DNA of 64,000 nucleotides from Candidatus Pantoea floridensis (GTDB lineage Bacteria > Pseudomonadota > Gammaproteobacteria > Enterobacterales > Enterobacteriaceae): positions 4,216,001 to 4,280,000 of the forward strand of contig NZ_OCMY01000001.1 of the NCBI RefSeq assembly GCF_900215435.1. The letters run 5' to 3'. Position numbers and translations under genes: made by a program. Shown piece by piece: positions 8,844-17,944 of this stretch; the stretch's first letter is position 1; every line of letters begins with the position of its first letter. Below the pieces are notes generated by a model. It searched no databases. It worked only from the letters and a program-made list of their open reading frames with translations, and was not told where the DNA came from.

Positions 8844-9675
8844 CACTGCGCTCCGCCTGTAAAGCTGCTTGCCATGGCTTGACGTTGAAACGCTCACCCA
8901 ATGCAATCAACTGCTCGGTGGTTATACTTTGACGAATGCCGCCCATCGACAGCGCTTTTACCACCACTTCTGATGATTTTTCGGCGGTATCGATTAAGCC
9001 AAACGTCTCATCAAGATTGGGGCCAGCACCAAAAATGCCGTGGAACGGCCACATCACAATGCTGTGGTTTGCCATCGCATCCGCTGTCGCTTGCCCAATG
9101 CCATCGGTGCCAGGCACCATCCACGGCAGAATGCCAACGCCATCGGGGAACACTACCAGACATTCAGTGCTGCCTTCCCATAGCAAGCGCGTAAAGCGCG
9201 CTGAGTCCAGATCCACCACATAGCTCAGCGCCATGAAGTTGGTGGCGTGACAATGCATGATGACGCGGTCGACGCCGTTGGAGATCTGCTTGCGCACGCT
9301 GTGCGACTGAAAGTGCGCAGCTAATTCTGACGTTGGCAAGCCACCATGACTCAATCCCCAATGGATTTTGTATGACAACCCTTTGTCATCCACCTGCAAC
9401 AGCGCGAGGCAATCGGCCGGATCGATCTGGACATTGCGGAAAAATTTGCCCGAACCGGTTACCAGAAACCAGTCATTGGCCAGGGCCGGTGCGGGTTGCG
9501 TCAACTCAATGCAGCGCGGCTCCGTATAAAAATCACTGGCGTAAGCTTTAACTTCCTCAGGTAACAAGCGCAGGGTAACGTTACCGCCGTTACGCTCATC
9601 CCAGCCCTTCAACCACATGTCGCTGGTCGCTTTAACCATTCCCTGAACAAAAGCGGAAGAGAGAATATTTTGCAT
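8833..9675 (-). CDS. rhaD: Rhamnulose-1-phosphate aldolase
   Basis: 280 aa, against 274 in E. coli. Zinc-dependent class II aldolase that splits L-rhamnulose-1-phosphate into dihydroxyacetone phosphate and L-lactaldehyde. The His pair in VIMHCHATN and a third His in the C-terminal half are the expected metal ligands; [14 protein letters not shown] and [10 protein letters not shown] form the phosphate-binding part. The start at 9675 has AGGG eight bases upstream; the frame extends 13 codons further without support. The product lactaldehyde is the substrate of AldA, encoded 7 kb away in the same cluster. Confidence 0.95.
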   Translation of the reverse strand: MQNILSSAFVQGMVKATSDMWLKGWDERNGGNVTLRLLPEEVKAYASDFYTEPRCIELTQPAPALANDWFLVTGSGKFFRNVQIDPADCLALLQVDDKGLSYKIHWGLSHGGLPTSELAAHFQSHSVRKQISNGVDRVIMHCHATNFMALSYVVDLDSARFTRLLWEGSTECLVVFPDGVGILPWMVPGTDGIGQATADAMANHSIVMWPFHGIFGAGPNLDETFGLIDTAEKSSEVVVKALSMGGIRQSITTEQLIALGERFNVKPWQAALQAERSDVA

Positions 9676-9685
9676 GATGTGTCCC

Positions 9686-10942
9686 TTAACGTTGACGCAG
9701 TGTTTGTTGTTCATAATGACGGACTTCGCTCAGCCAGCTGGCGTCAGCCGGAACATCGTGGCGCAGGCACCATGCTTCCCATACCGCTTGCCACGGCAAG
9801 GATTTCTGTTCTTCCAGCATGGCCAGACGGCCGGTGTAATCCCCTTCTAATTCCAGCTTACGTAACTGATCGGTTGGCTCAAGCAGCGCACGTAACAGCG
9901 CTTTTTTGGCATTGCGCGTCCCAATCACCCATGCCGCGATGCGGTTGATCGAAGCATCGAAGAAGTCGAGGCCGATATGCACTTTGTCGAACAGCTTGTG
10001 GCGGGCAATTTCAGTGGCGATGGCTTGCGTTTCATCGTCGAGAATGACCACGTGATCGCTGTCCCAACGCACTGGGCGGCTCACATGCAGCAGCAGACGC
10101 GGCACGTAAAGCATGGCGGTGGATATTTTGTCCGAAATCACTTCGGTAGGATGGAAGTGCCCGGCATCGAGCGTTAATGCGGTTTGGCGGCTGCTGGCAT
10201 ACCCGAGGCAGAACTCATTGGAGCCCACGGTGTAGCTCTCTGCCCCAATGCCAAATAGTTTGCTCTCTACGGCATCGATATGATGCGCTGGGTTGAGTTT
10301 TTCACTGATAACTTCATCAAGCGCGCTGGCCAGTCGTTGACGTGGCGCTAATCGATCGACGGTGAGATCTTTCATTCCGTCCGGTACCCAAATATTCATG
10401 ACCGAAGGCGTACCTAGCTGCTCGCCAAAGTGGGCAGAAATGCGGCGGCTGGCTTTGCAGTGATCGATCCAGAACTGGCGAATACCTTTATCTGCGTGCG
10501 ACAGAGTGAAACCATCAGCGCTCAGCGGATGCGAGAAGCAGCTAGGATTGAAGTCGAGACCAAACTTATGCGTTTTAGCCCATTCCACCCAGTTGCTGAA
10601 ATGTTGTGGCTCAATTGCATCACGATCAACCGGCTTATCGCTCTCCAGATAAATCGCGTGCAGATTGAGGCGTTTGGCGCCGGGAATAAGCGACATCGCC
10701 TTTTCTACATCAGCGCGCAGCTCGTCAGCATTGCGGGCGCGGCCGGGATAGTTGCCCGTCGCCTGAATGCCGCCGGTTAACTCGCCGTTCGGATTTTCAA
10801 AACCGCGTACATCATCGCCCTGCCAGCAGTGCATTGAGACAGGAATGCCATCCAGTTGCGCCATCACCTGTTCCACATCTATGCCCATCGCGGCATAGCG
10901 TTGTTTAGCCAGTTCATAGGCTTGTTCAATCAGCTTAGTCAT
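9686..10942 (-). CDS. rhaA: L-rhamnose isomerase
   Basis: 418 aa, like E. coli RhaA (419). Converts L-rhamnose to L-rhamnulose with Mn2+. The N-terminal [15 protein letters not shown] and the metal-site region ([31 protein letters not shown]) are intact. The ATG at 10942 has AAGGA at suitable distance; a TTG two codons earlier is the only in-frame alternative nearby. It overlaps the rhaB stop by 8 bp, which implies translational coupling. Confidence 0.96.
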   Translation of the reverse strand: MTKLIEQAYELAKQRYAAMGIDVEQVMAQLDGIPVSMHCWQGDDVRGFENPNGELTGGIQATGNYPGRARNADELRADVEKAMSLIPGAKRLNLHAIYLESDKPVDRDAIEPQHFSNWVEWAKTHKFGLDFNPSCFSHPLSADGFTLSHADKGIRQFWIDHCKASRRISAHFGEQLGTPSVMNIWVPDGMKDLTVDRLAPRQRLASALDEVISEKLNPAHHIDAVESKLFGIGAESYTVGSNEFCLGYASSRQTALTLDAGHFHPTEVISDKISTAMLYVPRLLLHVSRPVRWDSDHVVILDDETQAIATEIARHKLFDKVHIGLDFFDASINRIAAWVIGTRNAKKALLRALLEPTDQLRKLELEGDYTGRLAMLEEQKSLPWQAVWEAWCLRHDVPADASWLSEVRHYEQQTLRQR

Positions 10943-12407
10943 ATGCAAGTTCCTTAGCAGGTTGGCTCAGCGCCGCAAAGCGTGCCTGATGGGCAGCAAA
11001 GGCACTGTTTTTTAGCGGTTCAAATGTTTTCAACGGGAAGTTTTGGCTGATGCAGCGGCGTAAATCGTTAACGTCACGTAATTCCCCCAGCGCAATTAAC
11101 TGGCAACCGACGTTGCCGAGCGTTGAGGCTTCAATAGGGCCGGCCAATACCGGTAACTGACAAGCATCGGCACACAGTTGGTTCAGGAGCGGGTTTTGGC
11201 TGCCACCGCCCACCACATGCAGCTGCCGCAGCGGCGTGGCGCGGAGCTGGTCGAGTTCTCCGATTGACTGGCGATATAACAGTGCCAGGCTGTCAAAAAT
11301 GGTGCGCGCTAGCGCGGCAGGCGTTTGCGGCACCGGCATATTCTGCTCGGCGCAGGCGTTTTGAATCTCCTGGACCATGCTGATAGGGTTGATAAAGCGG
11401 CTGTGGTTGGGATTGATCAGGGCGTGGCACAGCGGTTCTTGTGCAGCATCATCGATCAGTGAGCAGAGATCGGTAATGTGCAGTTCCGTGCACACCCGTT
11501 GCAGCAGCCACAGGCCCATGATGTTTTTCAACACACGATAGCCTTCTGCTCCGCCTTCGTTAGTCACGTTGGCGTTAAGCGCAGCGCTGCTGACACAAGG
11601 CTGCAAACTCTCAATGCCTATCAGTGACCAGGTGCCTGAACTGAGGTAGGCAGCATCATCCTGCATCAATGGTGTCGCCAGAACCGCACTGGCGGTGTCG
11701 TGAGTGGCGACAGCAATCACGGGAATATGGTTGCCACTGGCGCTGGTCCAGTATCCCACGGTATTTCCCGGCGCCGTCGGTTTACCAAACCACTCAGCAG
11801 GGACACCCGCCCACGCCAGTAAATCGTGGTCCCACTCACCGCTCTGGATATTGAGCAATTGCGTCGTTGTGGCGTTGGTATATTCCCAGTTCATCTGGCC
11901 GGTAAGGCGATAATGCAGGTAGTCCGGAATCATTAAGGCATGGCGCACTCGTGCCTGCCAATCGGGCTGCTGTTGATGCAGCGCACGCAGTTGATAGAGC
12001 GTATTGATGGGGAGAAACTGAATGCCCGTACGTTGATAGATGGCTTCTTTGCCAAGGTCGTTAATGGCCTGCGCCATTTGCCCTTCCGTGCGCTTGTCAC
12101 GATAGCTAACCGCCTCTCCGACACGCTCGCCGTTGGCATCCAGCAGCACCAGATCGACGCCCCAGGTATCAATGCCGATGCTGTCTGGCACGATGCCTTC
12201 GTCGTCTAGCTGGGCGAGTCCGAGACGTATCTCCTGCTCCAGTCGGTCCAGATCCCAACAATCATAGCCGGCACGGCGTACGCGCTGATTGGTAAAGCGG
12301 CGGACTTCGCGCAGGCTAATGTGCTGCTTCGCTGAACTCCATTGTGCGAGCATCACGCGCCCGCTGGATGCGCCTAAATCAATGGCAACAATGTTACGCA
12401 TACTCAT
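10935..12407 (-). CDS. rhaB: Rhamnulokinase
   Basis: 490 aa, against 489 in E. coli. FGGY-family sugar kinase that phosphorylates L-rhamnulose at O1. N-terminal ATP/substrate motif [14 protein letters not shown], the block [11 protein letters not shown] with the catalytic Asp, [13 protein letters not shown] and the C-terminal [14 protein letters not shown] are all present. First gene of rhaBADM. The leader region carries a RhaS-type box and a CRP site at the spacing known from E. coli. Confidence 0.96.
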   Translation of the reverse strand: MSMRNIVAIDLGASSGRVMLAQWSSAKQHISLREVRRFTNQRVRRAGYDCWDLDRLEQEIRLGLAQLDDEGIVPDSIGIDTWGVDLVLLDANGERVGEAVSYRDKRTEGQMAQAINDLGKEAIYQRTGIQFLPINTLYQLRALHQQQPDWQARVRHALMIPDYLHYRLTGQMNWEYTNATTTQLLNIQSGEWDHDLLAWAGVPAEWFGKPTAPGNTVGYWTSASGNHIPVIAVATHDTASAVLATPLMQDDAAYLSSGTWSLIGIESLQPCVSSAALNANVTNEGGAEGYRVLKNIMGLWLLQRVCTELHITDLCSLIDDAAQEPLCHALINPNHSRFINPISMVQEIQNACAEQNMPVPQTPAALARTIFDSLALLYRQSIGELDQLRATPLRQLHVVGGGSQNPLLNQLCADACQLPVLAGPIEASTLGNVGCQLIALGELRDVNDLRRCISQNFPLKTFEPLKNSAFAAHQARFAALSQPAKELAYD

Positions 12408-12463
12408 GGCGTGTTCTTCCTGTAATGAGATGACTACAGATTAGAAACCTCTGCTTTTGGCCA

Positions 12464-12500
12464 CCTTCCCCTTACTGCCAGGCCGTAATATCTGCTGGCA
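12464..12500 (-). promoter_or_regulatory. RhaS-type box of rhaB
   Basis: On the minus strand: TGCCAG (12500-12495), 15 bases, GGCA, 8 bases, AAGG ending at 12464. It aligns well with the rhaBAD RhaS site I recall from E. coli, including the CAGTAA and AAGG parts. A likely -10 (TAATCT) follows 20 bases later. The same pattern recurs upstream of rhaT and aldA, and as a near-copy upstream of the hypothetical gene at 15831. Confidence 0.8.
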
Positions 12501-12516
12501 GACGGACAAAGAAGTT

Positions 12517-12532
12517 CGTGAGAAAGCTCACA
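12517..12532 (-). promoter_or_regulatory. CRP site in the rhaB-rhaS spacer
   Basis: Minus strand TGTGA-N6-TCACG, i.e. plus-strand CGTGA (12517-12521) and TCACA (12528-12532). Sixteen bases separate it from the RhaS box, the same gap as in the recalled E. coli rhaBAD promoter. It may also serve the divergent rhaSR promoter. Confidence 0.8.
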
Positions 12533-12697
12533 TAACCCGATAAGTAGAGAGTTGTGAGCCTTGCCGCATTTCCGTCATTCGCCGATGAGATCTTGAAAAA
12601 TTAGCCATTTTCCTGCGTCACACAGTTCAAAATTCAAGGTAAGCTGCGGGGCGCCTGCGTAGACTCGGCTGCAGTTGAGTCAAATGAGAGGCGAACC

Positions 12698-13519
12698 ATG
12701 ACTGTTCTACATAGCGCAGATTTCTTCCCAGCCGGGGATTACGCCATCGCCATTGAGCCGCGCGTGCCACAGCAGGCGTTTCCTGAACATCATCATGATT
12801 TCCATGAAATTGTGCTGGTGGAGCAAGGTTCAGGTATTCATGTGTTTAACGGTCAGCCGCAGGCGTTATCTGCCGGCTGCGTATGCTTTATTCGCGATCA
12901 CGACCGCCACCTGTATGAGCAAACCGAAAATTTGTGCCTGACCAATGTGCTTTACCGTAGCCCGGCCTCTTTTCGATTTCTTTCCGGGTTGCAGGCGTTG
13001 CTGCCTCGTGAGGAAGAGGATAACTACGCTTCGCATTGGCGCATTAATCACAAAGTCATGGCGCAAGCGTTGCACATTGTGACGCAGATGAAGCAACAGG
13101 GTGGCTGGTCGCTGGAACGCCACGCACACCAGGAACAGCTCTTTCTGCAACTGCTGGTGCTGCTGCGCGAAGCGGCTCACAACGATCACTCTCAGGACCA
13201 GGAAGCACGCTTGCACCGGTTGCTTGACTGGCTCAATGAACACTACAGTGAAGATATTGTGTGGGATGCGTTGGCCGATCGTTTTTCGTTGTCGCTGCGT
13301 ACCCTGCACCGTCAGATGAAGCAGCAAACCGGCAATACGCCACAGCGTTACCTTAATCGGCTTCGCCTGTTACAGGCGCGGCATTTACTGCGTCATAGCG
13401 ATATGCGCATTACCGACATCGCCTATCAGTGTGGGTTTGGTGACAGTAACCACTTCTCCACGCTGTTCCGGCGAGAATTTGGCTGCGCGCCCCGAGCGGA
13501 GCGCCAGCAGATGCTATAA
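12698..13519 (+). CDS. rhaS: AraC-family activator of rhamnose catabolism RhaS
   Basis: 273 aa (E. coli 278). N-terminal cupin-type sugar-binding domain ([16 protein letters not shown]) and C-terminal pair of helix-turn-helix motifs ([27 protein letters not shown] and [25 protein letters not shown]). RhaS binds L-rhamnose and activates rhaBAD and rhaT. The gene is divergent from rhaB across a 290-bp regulatory spacer and is followed by rhaR 15 bp downstream. Confidence 0.94.
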   Translation: MTVLHSADFFPAGDYAIAIEPRVPQQAFPEHHHDFHEIVLVEQGSGIHVFNGQPQALSAGCVCFIRDHDRHLYEQTENLCLTNVLYRSPASFRFLSGLQALLPREEEDNYASHWRINHKVMAQALHIVTQMKQQGGWSLERHAHQEQLFLQLLVLLREAAHNDHSQDQEARLHRLLDWLNEHYSEDIVWDALADRFSLSLRTLHRQMKQQTGNTPQRYLNRLRLLQARHLLRHSDMRITDIAYQCGFGDSNHFSTLFRREFGCAPRAERQQML

Positions 13520-13534
13520 CCGGAGTGTTTTCTC

Positions 13535-14401
13535 ATGCCGTTGCTCTTAACGCGCGAAGACTATTTCCCGGCCACCAATCTGCCGATTGCCGTGGCCGAG
13601 CACATGCCGCAGCCCTCCTTTCCGCCACATCGCCATGAGTTCAGTGAAATTGTCATTGTCTGGCGCGGCAACGGCCTGCATGTATTAAACGATCGTCCAT
13701 GGTTAGTGACCTGCGGCGATGTGTTTTACATCCATGACAATGATTGCCACAGCTATGACAGCGTCAACGATCTGGCGCTCGACAATATACTTTACTGTCG
13801 CGATCGCTTTCGCCTTGGCCTCGACTGGAGTCAGCTGCTGCCTCCACAGGAAGAGAATTCTCCCGGTTGCTGGCGCTTAACCACGCGCGGTATGGCATTG
13901 GCTCGCGGCGTAATTAGTCAGCTAGAACGCGAAAGCCGTAAAAGTGATTCACTTTCGATACAGCTCTCTGAAGCCCTGTTTTTACAGCTGGCGCTCATTT
14001 TGCGGCGGCACGGTTATGCAGCCGATCGCCCCTGGGCACTGCCGGAAGGCGAACAGCTTGATCTCCTGATGTCGGCGCTGCAAGGTGCCATCAGTCGCCC
14101 CTTCGATTTATCCCTTTTTTGTCAACAGAATCAGTTAAGTGAACGCGCATTAAAACAGCTTTTTCGTCAGCAAACGGGGATGACCGTTGGGCACTATTTA
14201 CGACAGCTCCAGCTTTGTCAGGCGAAATATCTGTTACGGACGCAAGAGGGATTAATCAGTGAAGTGGCGGCGCGGTGTGGCTTTGATGACAGCAACTACT
14301 TTTCGGTGGTGTTTACGCGTGAAACGGGATTAACGCCGAGTGCCTGGCGGCAGCGCTTCCTGCCGCAGCGAGAACTCTTATCAGAAAAGGCCAAAGCCTG
14401 A
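13535..14401 (+). CDS. rhaR: AraC-family activator of rhaSR, RhaR
   Basis: 288 aa. Same two-domain layout as RhaS: cupin ([18 protein letters not shown]) and two C-terminal helix-turn-helix motifs ([28 protein letters not shown]). RhaR activates its own operon in response to rhamnose, which sets the two-step cascade RhaR to RhaS to the structural genes. Translation starts 15 bp after rhaS. Convergent with rhaT, 28 bp apart. Confidence 0.93.
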   Translation: MPLLLTREDYFPATNLPIAVAEHMPQPSFPPHRHEFSEIVIVWRGNGLHVLNDRPWLVTCGDVFYIHDNDCHSYDSVNDLALDNILYCRDRFRLGLDWSQLLPPQEENSPGCWRLTTRGMALARGVISQLERESRKSDSLSIQLSEALFLQLALILRRHGYAADRPWALPEGEQLDLLMSALQGAISRPFDLSLFCQQNQLSERALKQLFRQQTGMTVGHYLRQLQLCQAKYLLRTQEGLISEVAARCGFDDSNYFSVVFTRETGLTPSAWRQRFLPQRELLSEKAKA

Positions 14402-14429
14402 CACGCCATTTGGCGCATCAGGCTATTCA

Positions 14430-15464
14430 TCAGGCCGCCATGCCTAAACCCACAATGTTGGCGGCAATGATAATCACCACACAACCCAGAGAAAGGACGC
14501 GTACTGGACGTTGCCCCACCGATTTCCACTCTTTCAGCACCAATCCGACCAAGCCGCCGCACAGCACGTAAAGACTCATATGCAGCATCCAGCTGACGAA
14601 GTCATACTGCGCTGGGATTTTGGCGTGGCCCCATGCGTAGAAAAAGAATTGCAGATACCACATGGTGCCGCCCAGCACGGCAAAGGCAATATTCGCAAGC
14701 AGCATGGGCTTAGCGACCGAGAAATCACGACGCACAGACAAATCGCTTTTTACCGCCAGGCGGATGAAGCAGTAAGCCAAATTCACCAACGCACCACCGC
14801 CCATGATTACCACGTAGCTCGGCAATGCCACATAGAGGGGATTGATACCTAAATTGGCAGCGGCTTCATGCATCGGCTTCGCGGCATCCATCGCAAACGA
14901 CATGCCCGCAGAGAAGATGCCGCACATGACCGCCAGCACCAGTCCTTTTTTCAGGTTGAACTCTTCGGCATTGATACCCAGCGCACGCTCCTTCAACAGA
15001 CCAGCACGTGACACGATTCCTACACCGATCAGCGCAACAAACACGCCGAGCAGTGTCATTCGTCCACCTGCCGAGCTGAACAACTCGACAAAACGCCCTT
15101 GCAGCAGCGGTGTCATCAGGGTTCCTACCACTAAGGTGATACCGATGGCGATACCGATGCCCATCGACATCCCCAGATAGCGCATGGTCAAACCGTAATT
15201 GATATTGCCTATGCCCCACATGGCACCAAACAGAAAGACCGGCATCAGCTGTGAAAAACTGAAACTGCCATAGTAACTCCAGAAGTGAGGAAGCAAGACG
15301 GCGCTGACCGCCCAAGGCAGAATCAGCCATGACATAATACCCCCGACCGACCACATCGTTTCCCAAGACCACTTTTTCACCTGCTTAAATGGAGCATAAA
15401 AACAGGCGGCACTGGCGGCACCCACCAGATGCCAGAAAATACCTGCAATGATGGCACTGTTCAT
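14430..15464 (-). CDS. rhaT: L-rhamnose-proton symporter
   Basis: 344 aa, the same length as E. coli RhaT, with about ten predicted membrane segments. The N-terminus ([32 protein letters not shown]) and [25 protein letters not shown] are diagnostic. It imports L-rhamnose with protons across the inner membrane. Promoter region carries the same RhaS-type box as rhaB, followed 21 bases later by a -10 like TAGACT. Confidence 0.95.
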   Translation of the reverse strand: MNSAIIAGIFWHLVGAASAACFYAPFKQVKKWSWETMWSVGGIMSWLILPWAVSAVLLPHFWSYYGSFSFSQLMPVFLFGAMWGIGNINYGLTMRYLGMSMGIGIAIGITLVVGTLMTPLLQGRFVELFSSAGGRMTLLGVFVALIGVGIVSRAGLLKERALGINAEEFNLKKGLVLAVMCGIFSAGMSFAMDAAKPMHEAAANLGINPLYVALPSYVVIMGGGALVNLAYCFIRLAVKSDLSVRRDFSVAKPMLLANIAFAVLGGTMWYLQFFFYAWGHAKIPAQYDFVSWMLHMSLYVLCGGLVGLVLKEWKSVGQRPVRVLSLGCVVIIIAANIVGLGMAA

Positions 15465-15549
15465 TGTTATTCCTTCGTAAGGTTGAGGCCAACAGGAAAC
15501 CGGCGGTCTCCCGATTACCGGCAGTCTACGGTGAGCCGCTTTCGCTCAG

Positions 15550-15586
15550 CCTTTGAATGGCTGCCGGAAAGCGCAGGTGACTGGCA
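15550..15586 (-). promoter_or_regulatory. RhaS-type box of rhaT
   Basis: Minus strand TGCCAG (15586-15581), 15 bases, GGCA (15565-15562), 8 bases, AAGG ending at 15550. Spacing is identical to the rhaB box. A conserved CRP half site (TGTGA on the minus strand, 15618-15614) is centred 24.5 bp upstream, as at rhaB; the other CRP half is poor. Confidence 0.72.
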
Positions 15587-15721
15587 AAATTCGGGGGGTC
15601 ATCAACATAAGGATCACAAAATCGCATTTGCAGGCAGGGCAGCGGATGATTTTGATAAGTAGCTTATTATTCAGCATATTTTTATTTTTTGTTGTGTCGA
15701 TCAGCACAGTATTTACTTCAC

Positions 15722-15758
15722 TGCCAAAGCGTCCTTTAACATGGCAGTCACACAAAGC
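15722..15758 (+). promoter_or_regulatory. RhaS-type box upstream of the hypothetical-yoaK pair
   Basis: TGCCAA (15722-15727), 15 bases, GGCA (15743-15746), 8 bases, AAGC (15755-15758): only the last base departs from the pattern of the other three boxes. A CRP-like sequence (TGTGT-N6-GCACA, 15693-15708) precedes it, at a 3-bp different spacing. The -10 is less clear than at the other boxes. Confidence 0.55.
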
Positions 15759-15830
15759 CGTGCGCCAGGCTTTCCCCGCTGACAAATAATCCGTATAACG
15801 TTGGGAAAATCATCAGGACGAAGGATTGAG

Positions 15831-16154
15831 ATGAATACCAAAAGATTGAGGCTGCTGCTGTCGCAATCGGTGAGTCGCGTGATGCTCGATGACATCCGCG
15901 CTGTCGTGCCAGCGCAGGCGCTCAACGTCTTTATTAATGGACTGGATGAGGCACATTACGCCACGATTGATTGCCTGCAGAGCGAAGAGAACTGCGCCCT
16001 GCTGGCGTCGGTGATTGTGGTGTGGCGCCAGCTGGGACACGTCCACAGTATTCATTATCAAAAAGGTGAACATCTGCGTCAGGTTGATGACGCAACGCAA
16101 TTCCAGCTGTTCAGTATGATGAAAACCCATCGCGCGATCGTTCAACTCGCATAA
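15831..16154 (+). CDS. Hypothetical protein, possible member of the rhamnose regulon
   Basis: 107 aa from the ATG at 15831, preceded by AAGGA. I do not recognise it. It is predicted to be soluble and mostly helical, with no signal peptide, and one Cys pair (DCLQSEENCALL). yoaK starts 14 bp after its stop, so the two probably share a transcript. A RhaS-type box lies 72 bp upstream of the start, which together with its place between rhaT and aldA suggests expression on rhamnose. Function unknown. Confidence 0.6.
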   Translation: MNTKRLRLLLSQSVSRVMLDDIRAVVPAQALNVFINGLDEAHYATIDCLQSEENCALLASVIVVWRQLGHVHSIHYQKGEHLRQVDDATQFQLFSMMKTHRAIVQLA

Positions 16155-16168
16155 CTCACGGGATTATT

Positions 16169-16267
16169 ATGAAAATCGGACTGCTTTTCCCCATTGCCAT
16201 CATTATTGCCGGCGTTAGTTTTCTAGCGTGGTTTATTGTAAGTGGTGCAGCTGTACCGGGTTCCTGA
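16169..16267 (+). CDS. yoaK: Small membrane protein YoaK
   Basis: 32 aa, a single membrane segment. It aligns along its whole length with E. coli YoaK as I recall it: both start with M-K/R-I-G, contain FLAWF, and end in A-x-PG. YoaK is a verified small inner-membrane protein of unknown function. Here it follows the hypothetical gene by 14 bp, and the ribosome binding site (GGGA) is weak. In E. coli it lies in a different neighbourhood, so its presence in a rhamnose cluster is noteworthy. Confidence 0.75.
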   Translation: MKIGLLFPIAIIIAGVSFLAWFIVSGAAVPGS

Positions 16268-16361
16268 TAACAATTTAACATTTGCCCAGGCGCAACTAAC
16301 CACCTGAAAACGCGGCATTTCGCCAGGAATGCTGCGTCCGTCACGCTCTTCTTCCCTTCTT

Positions 16362-16398
16362 TGCCATCCCACCCTTCGTCCTGGCAATGACGAAAAGG
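16362..16398 (+). promoter_or_regulatory. RhaS-type box of aldA
   Basis: TGCCAT (16362-16367), 15 bases, GGCA (16383-16386), 8 bases, AAGG (16395-16398), exactly the spacing of the rhaB and rhaT boxes. A CRP half site (TCACG, 16341-16345) sits at the position that gives a centre 24.5 bp upstream, again as at rhaB; the other half is weak (TGCTG). The aldA start is 71 bp downstream. Confidence 0.72.
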
Positions 16399-16469
16399 TG
16401 CGACACCCTGATCTGTTTCACTCTTTATTTCACAGAATTTTAACGAAAACGATCGCGGGGAGCCTGCAT

Positions 16470-17906
16470 ATGACAACACATCACCAACATTATATTAATG
16501 GCGCATTTGTTGCCGACCAGAATGATAAATGGATAGAAGTTATTAATCCGGCGACAGAAGTATTGCTTTCGCGCATACCCGAAGGGCGTAGGCAAGATGC
16601 CGCGCAGGCGATTCACGCCGCCGAAGCGGCGCAACCTGATTGGGAAGCCCTGCCCGCCGTGGAGCGCGGAAACTGGCTGCGCAAAATTGCGGCAGCTATT
16701 CGCCAGCGCGAGCCGGAACTGACCGCGACTATCGTTGCTGAGGGTGGCAAAACGCAAGGCCTGGCGCAAACCGAAGTGCTATTCACCGCCGATTATCTTG
16801 AGTACATGGCTGAATGGGCGCGCCGCTATGACGGCGAGATCATTAACAGCGATCGTCCCAATGAAAACATCTTTGTTTTCAAAAAAGCCATCGGCGTCAC
16901 CACTGGCATCCTGCCGTGGAACTTCCCTTTCTTCCTGATTGCGCGTAAAGCGGCGCCTGCGCTGGTGACCGGCAACACTATCGTGATCAAACCCAGTGAA
17001 CTGACGCCGAACAATGCGGCAATTTTCGCGCAGATTATTCATCAGGTTGGCCTGCCAAAAGGCGTGATCAACTTTGTTTACGGCTATGGCCCGGAAATTG
17101 GCCAGGAGCTAGCAGGCAACCCGAAGGTGGGCCTGGTGAGCCTGACCGGCAGCGTCAACGCCGGCATCGCAACCATGGAAGCAGCGGCGAAAAATGTCAC
17201 CAAAGTGTCGCTGGAGCTGGGCGGAAAAGCACCAGCAATCGTGATGAATGATGCCGATTTGGATTTAGCGGTTAAAGCCATTGTCAGTTCGCGCGTAATC
17301 AACACCGGGCAGGTGTGTAACTGTGCTGAGCGTGTTTACGTGCAGGAGGGCATTTACGACCGCTTTATCAGCGCACTAACTTGCGCGATGCAGCAGGTGA
17401 AGTTCGGTAATCCAGCTGAGCAAAACGACATTGATATGGGCCCACTGATTACGTCCGCCGCGCTGGAGCGCGTTGAACACAAAGTTGCAAAAGCGGTCGC
17501 TGATGGCGGCAAAGTGGTTCTGGGCGGCAAACGTGCCGGCAATAAAGGCTTCTATTTTGAACCCACCATTATTACTGGCGTGCGTCAGGATATGGAAATC
17601 ATGCAAGAGGAAATCTTCGGACCGGTGCTGCCAGTGATGAGCTTTAAAACGCTTGATGAAGCCGTCACGCTGGCCAACGATTGCGCATACGGCCTTACCT
17701 CATCGATTTATACGCAAAATCTGAATACCGCAATGGTGGCACTGCGTAAGCTGAAGTTTGGAGAGACCTACATCAACCGCGAGAATTTTGAAGCGATGCA
17801 AGGTTTCCACGCGGGCTGGCGCAAGTCGGGGATTGGGGGCGCCGATGGACGTCACGGGTTAGAAGAGTTTCTACAGACGCACGTCGCCTATTTGCAGTTC
17901 TCATGA
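16470..17906 (+). CDS. aldA: Lactaldehyde/glycolaldehyde dehydrogenase
   Basis: 478 aa, against 479 in E. coli AldA. NAD-dependent; oxidises L-lactaldehyde from rhamnose or fucose breakdown to L-lactate. Family signatures: GILPWNFPFFLIARK, ELGGKAPAIV with the general-base Glu, GQVCNCAER with catalytic Cys near residue 283, and the AldA-specific C-terminal block ETYINRENFEAMQGFHAGWRKSGIGGADG. The ATG at 16470 gives the expected N-terminus; the frame is open 47 codons further up, but that part covers the promoter. Its placement beside rhaT and the RhaS-type box link it to rhamnose use. Confidence 0.94.
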   Translation: MTTHHQHYINGAFVADQNDKWIEVINPATEVLLSRIPEGRRQDAAQAIHAAEAAQPDWEALPAVERGNWLRKIAAAIRQREPELTATIVAEGGKTQGLAQTEVLFTADYLEYMAEWARRYDGEIINSDRPNENIFVFKKAIGVTTGILPWNFPFFLIARKAAPALVTGNTIVIKPSELTPNNAAIFAQIIHQVGLPKGVINFVYGYGPEIGQELAGNPKVGLVSLTGSVNAGIATMEAAAKNVTKVSLELGGKAPAIVMNDADLDLAVKAIVSSRVINTGQVCNCAERVYVQEGIYDRFISALTCAMQQVKFGNPAEQNDIDMGPLITSAALERVEHKVAKAVADGGKVVLGGKRAGNKGFYFEPTIITGVRQDMEIMQEEIFGPVLPVMSFKTLDEAVTLANDCAYGLTSSIYTQNLNTAMVALRKLKFGETYINRENFEAMQGFHAGWRKSGIGGADGRHGLEEFLQTHVAYLQFS

Positions 17907-17913
17907 GGAAAAC

Positions 17914-17937
17914 CCGGTGCGCATTGCTGCGCACCGG
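17914..17937. terminator. Convergent terminator between aldA and the MHS transporter
   Basis: Perfect 10-bp stem CCGGTGCGCA (17914-17923) with 17928-17937 and a 4-base loop. On the minus strand it is followed by GTTTTCC, which suits the transporter transcript; AAAATC follows on the plus side. Confidence 0.65.
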
Positions 17938-17944
17938 AAAATCA

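Larger units (their letters stand above)
15465..15830. other. 366-bp regulatory region between rhaT and the hypothetical gene at 15831
   Basis: Contains two RhaS-type boxes facing opposite ways (15550-15586 minus for rhaT, 15722-15758 plus). A 47-codon frame (15646-15789) encoding a hydrophobic N-terminus overlaps the plus-strand box and is not called as a gene. Confidence 0.6.

Noticed and set aside
12866..13327. 153-codon minus-strand frame within rhaS
   Set aside because: Antisense shadow of the AraC-family gene.
14866..15372. 168-codon minus-strand frame within rhaT
   Set aside because: Overlaps the well-conserved rhaT frame on the same strand and has no family match.
15646..15789. 47-codon frame with hydrophobic N-terminus upstream of the hypothetical gene
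   Set aside because: It has an AGGG six bases before the ATG, but it contains the RhaS-type box 15722-15758 and has no recognised homologue. Regulatory use of this DNA is better supported.
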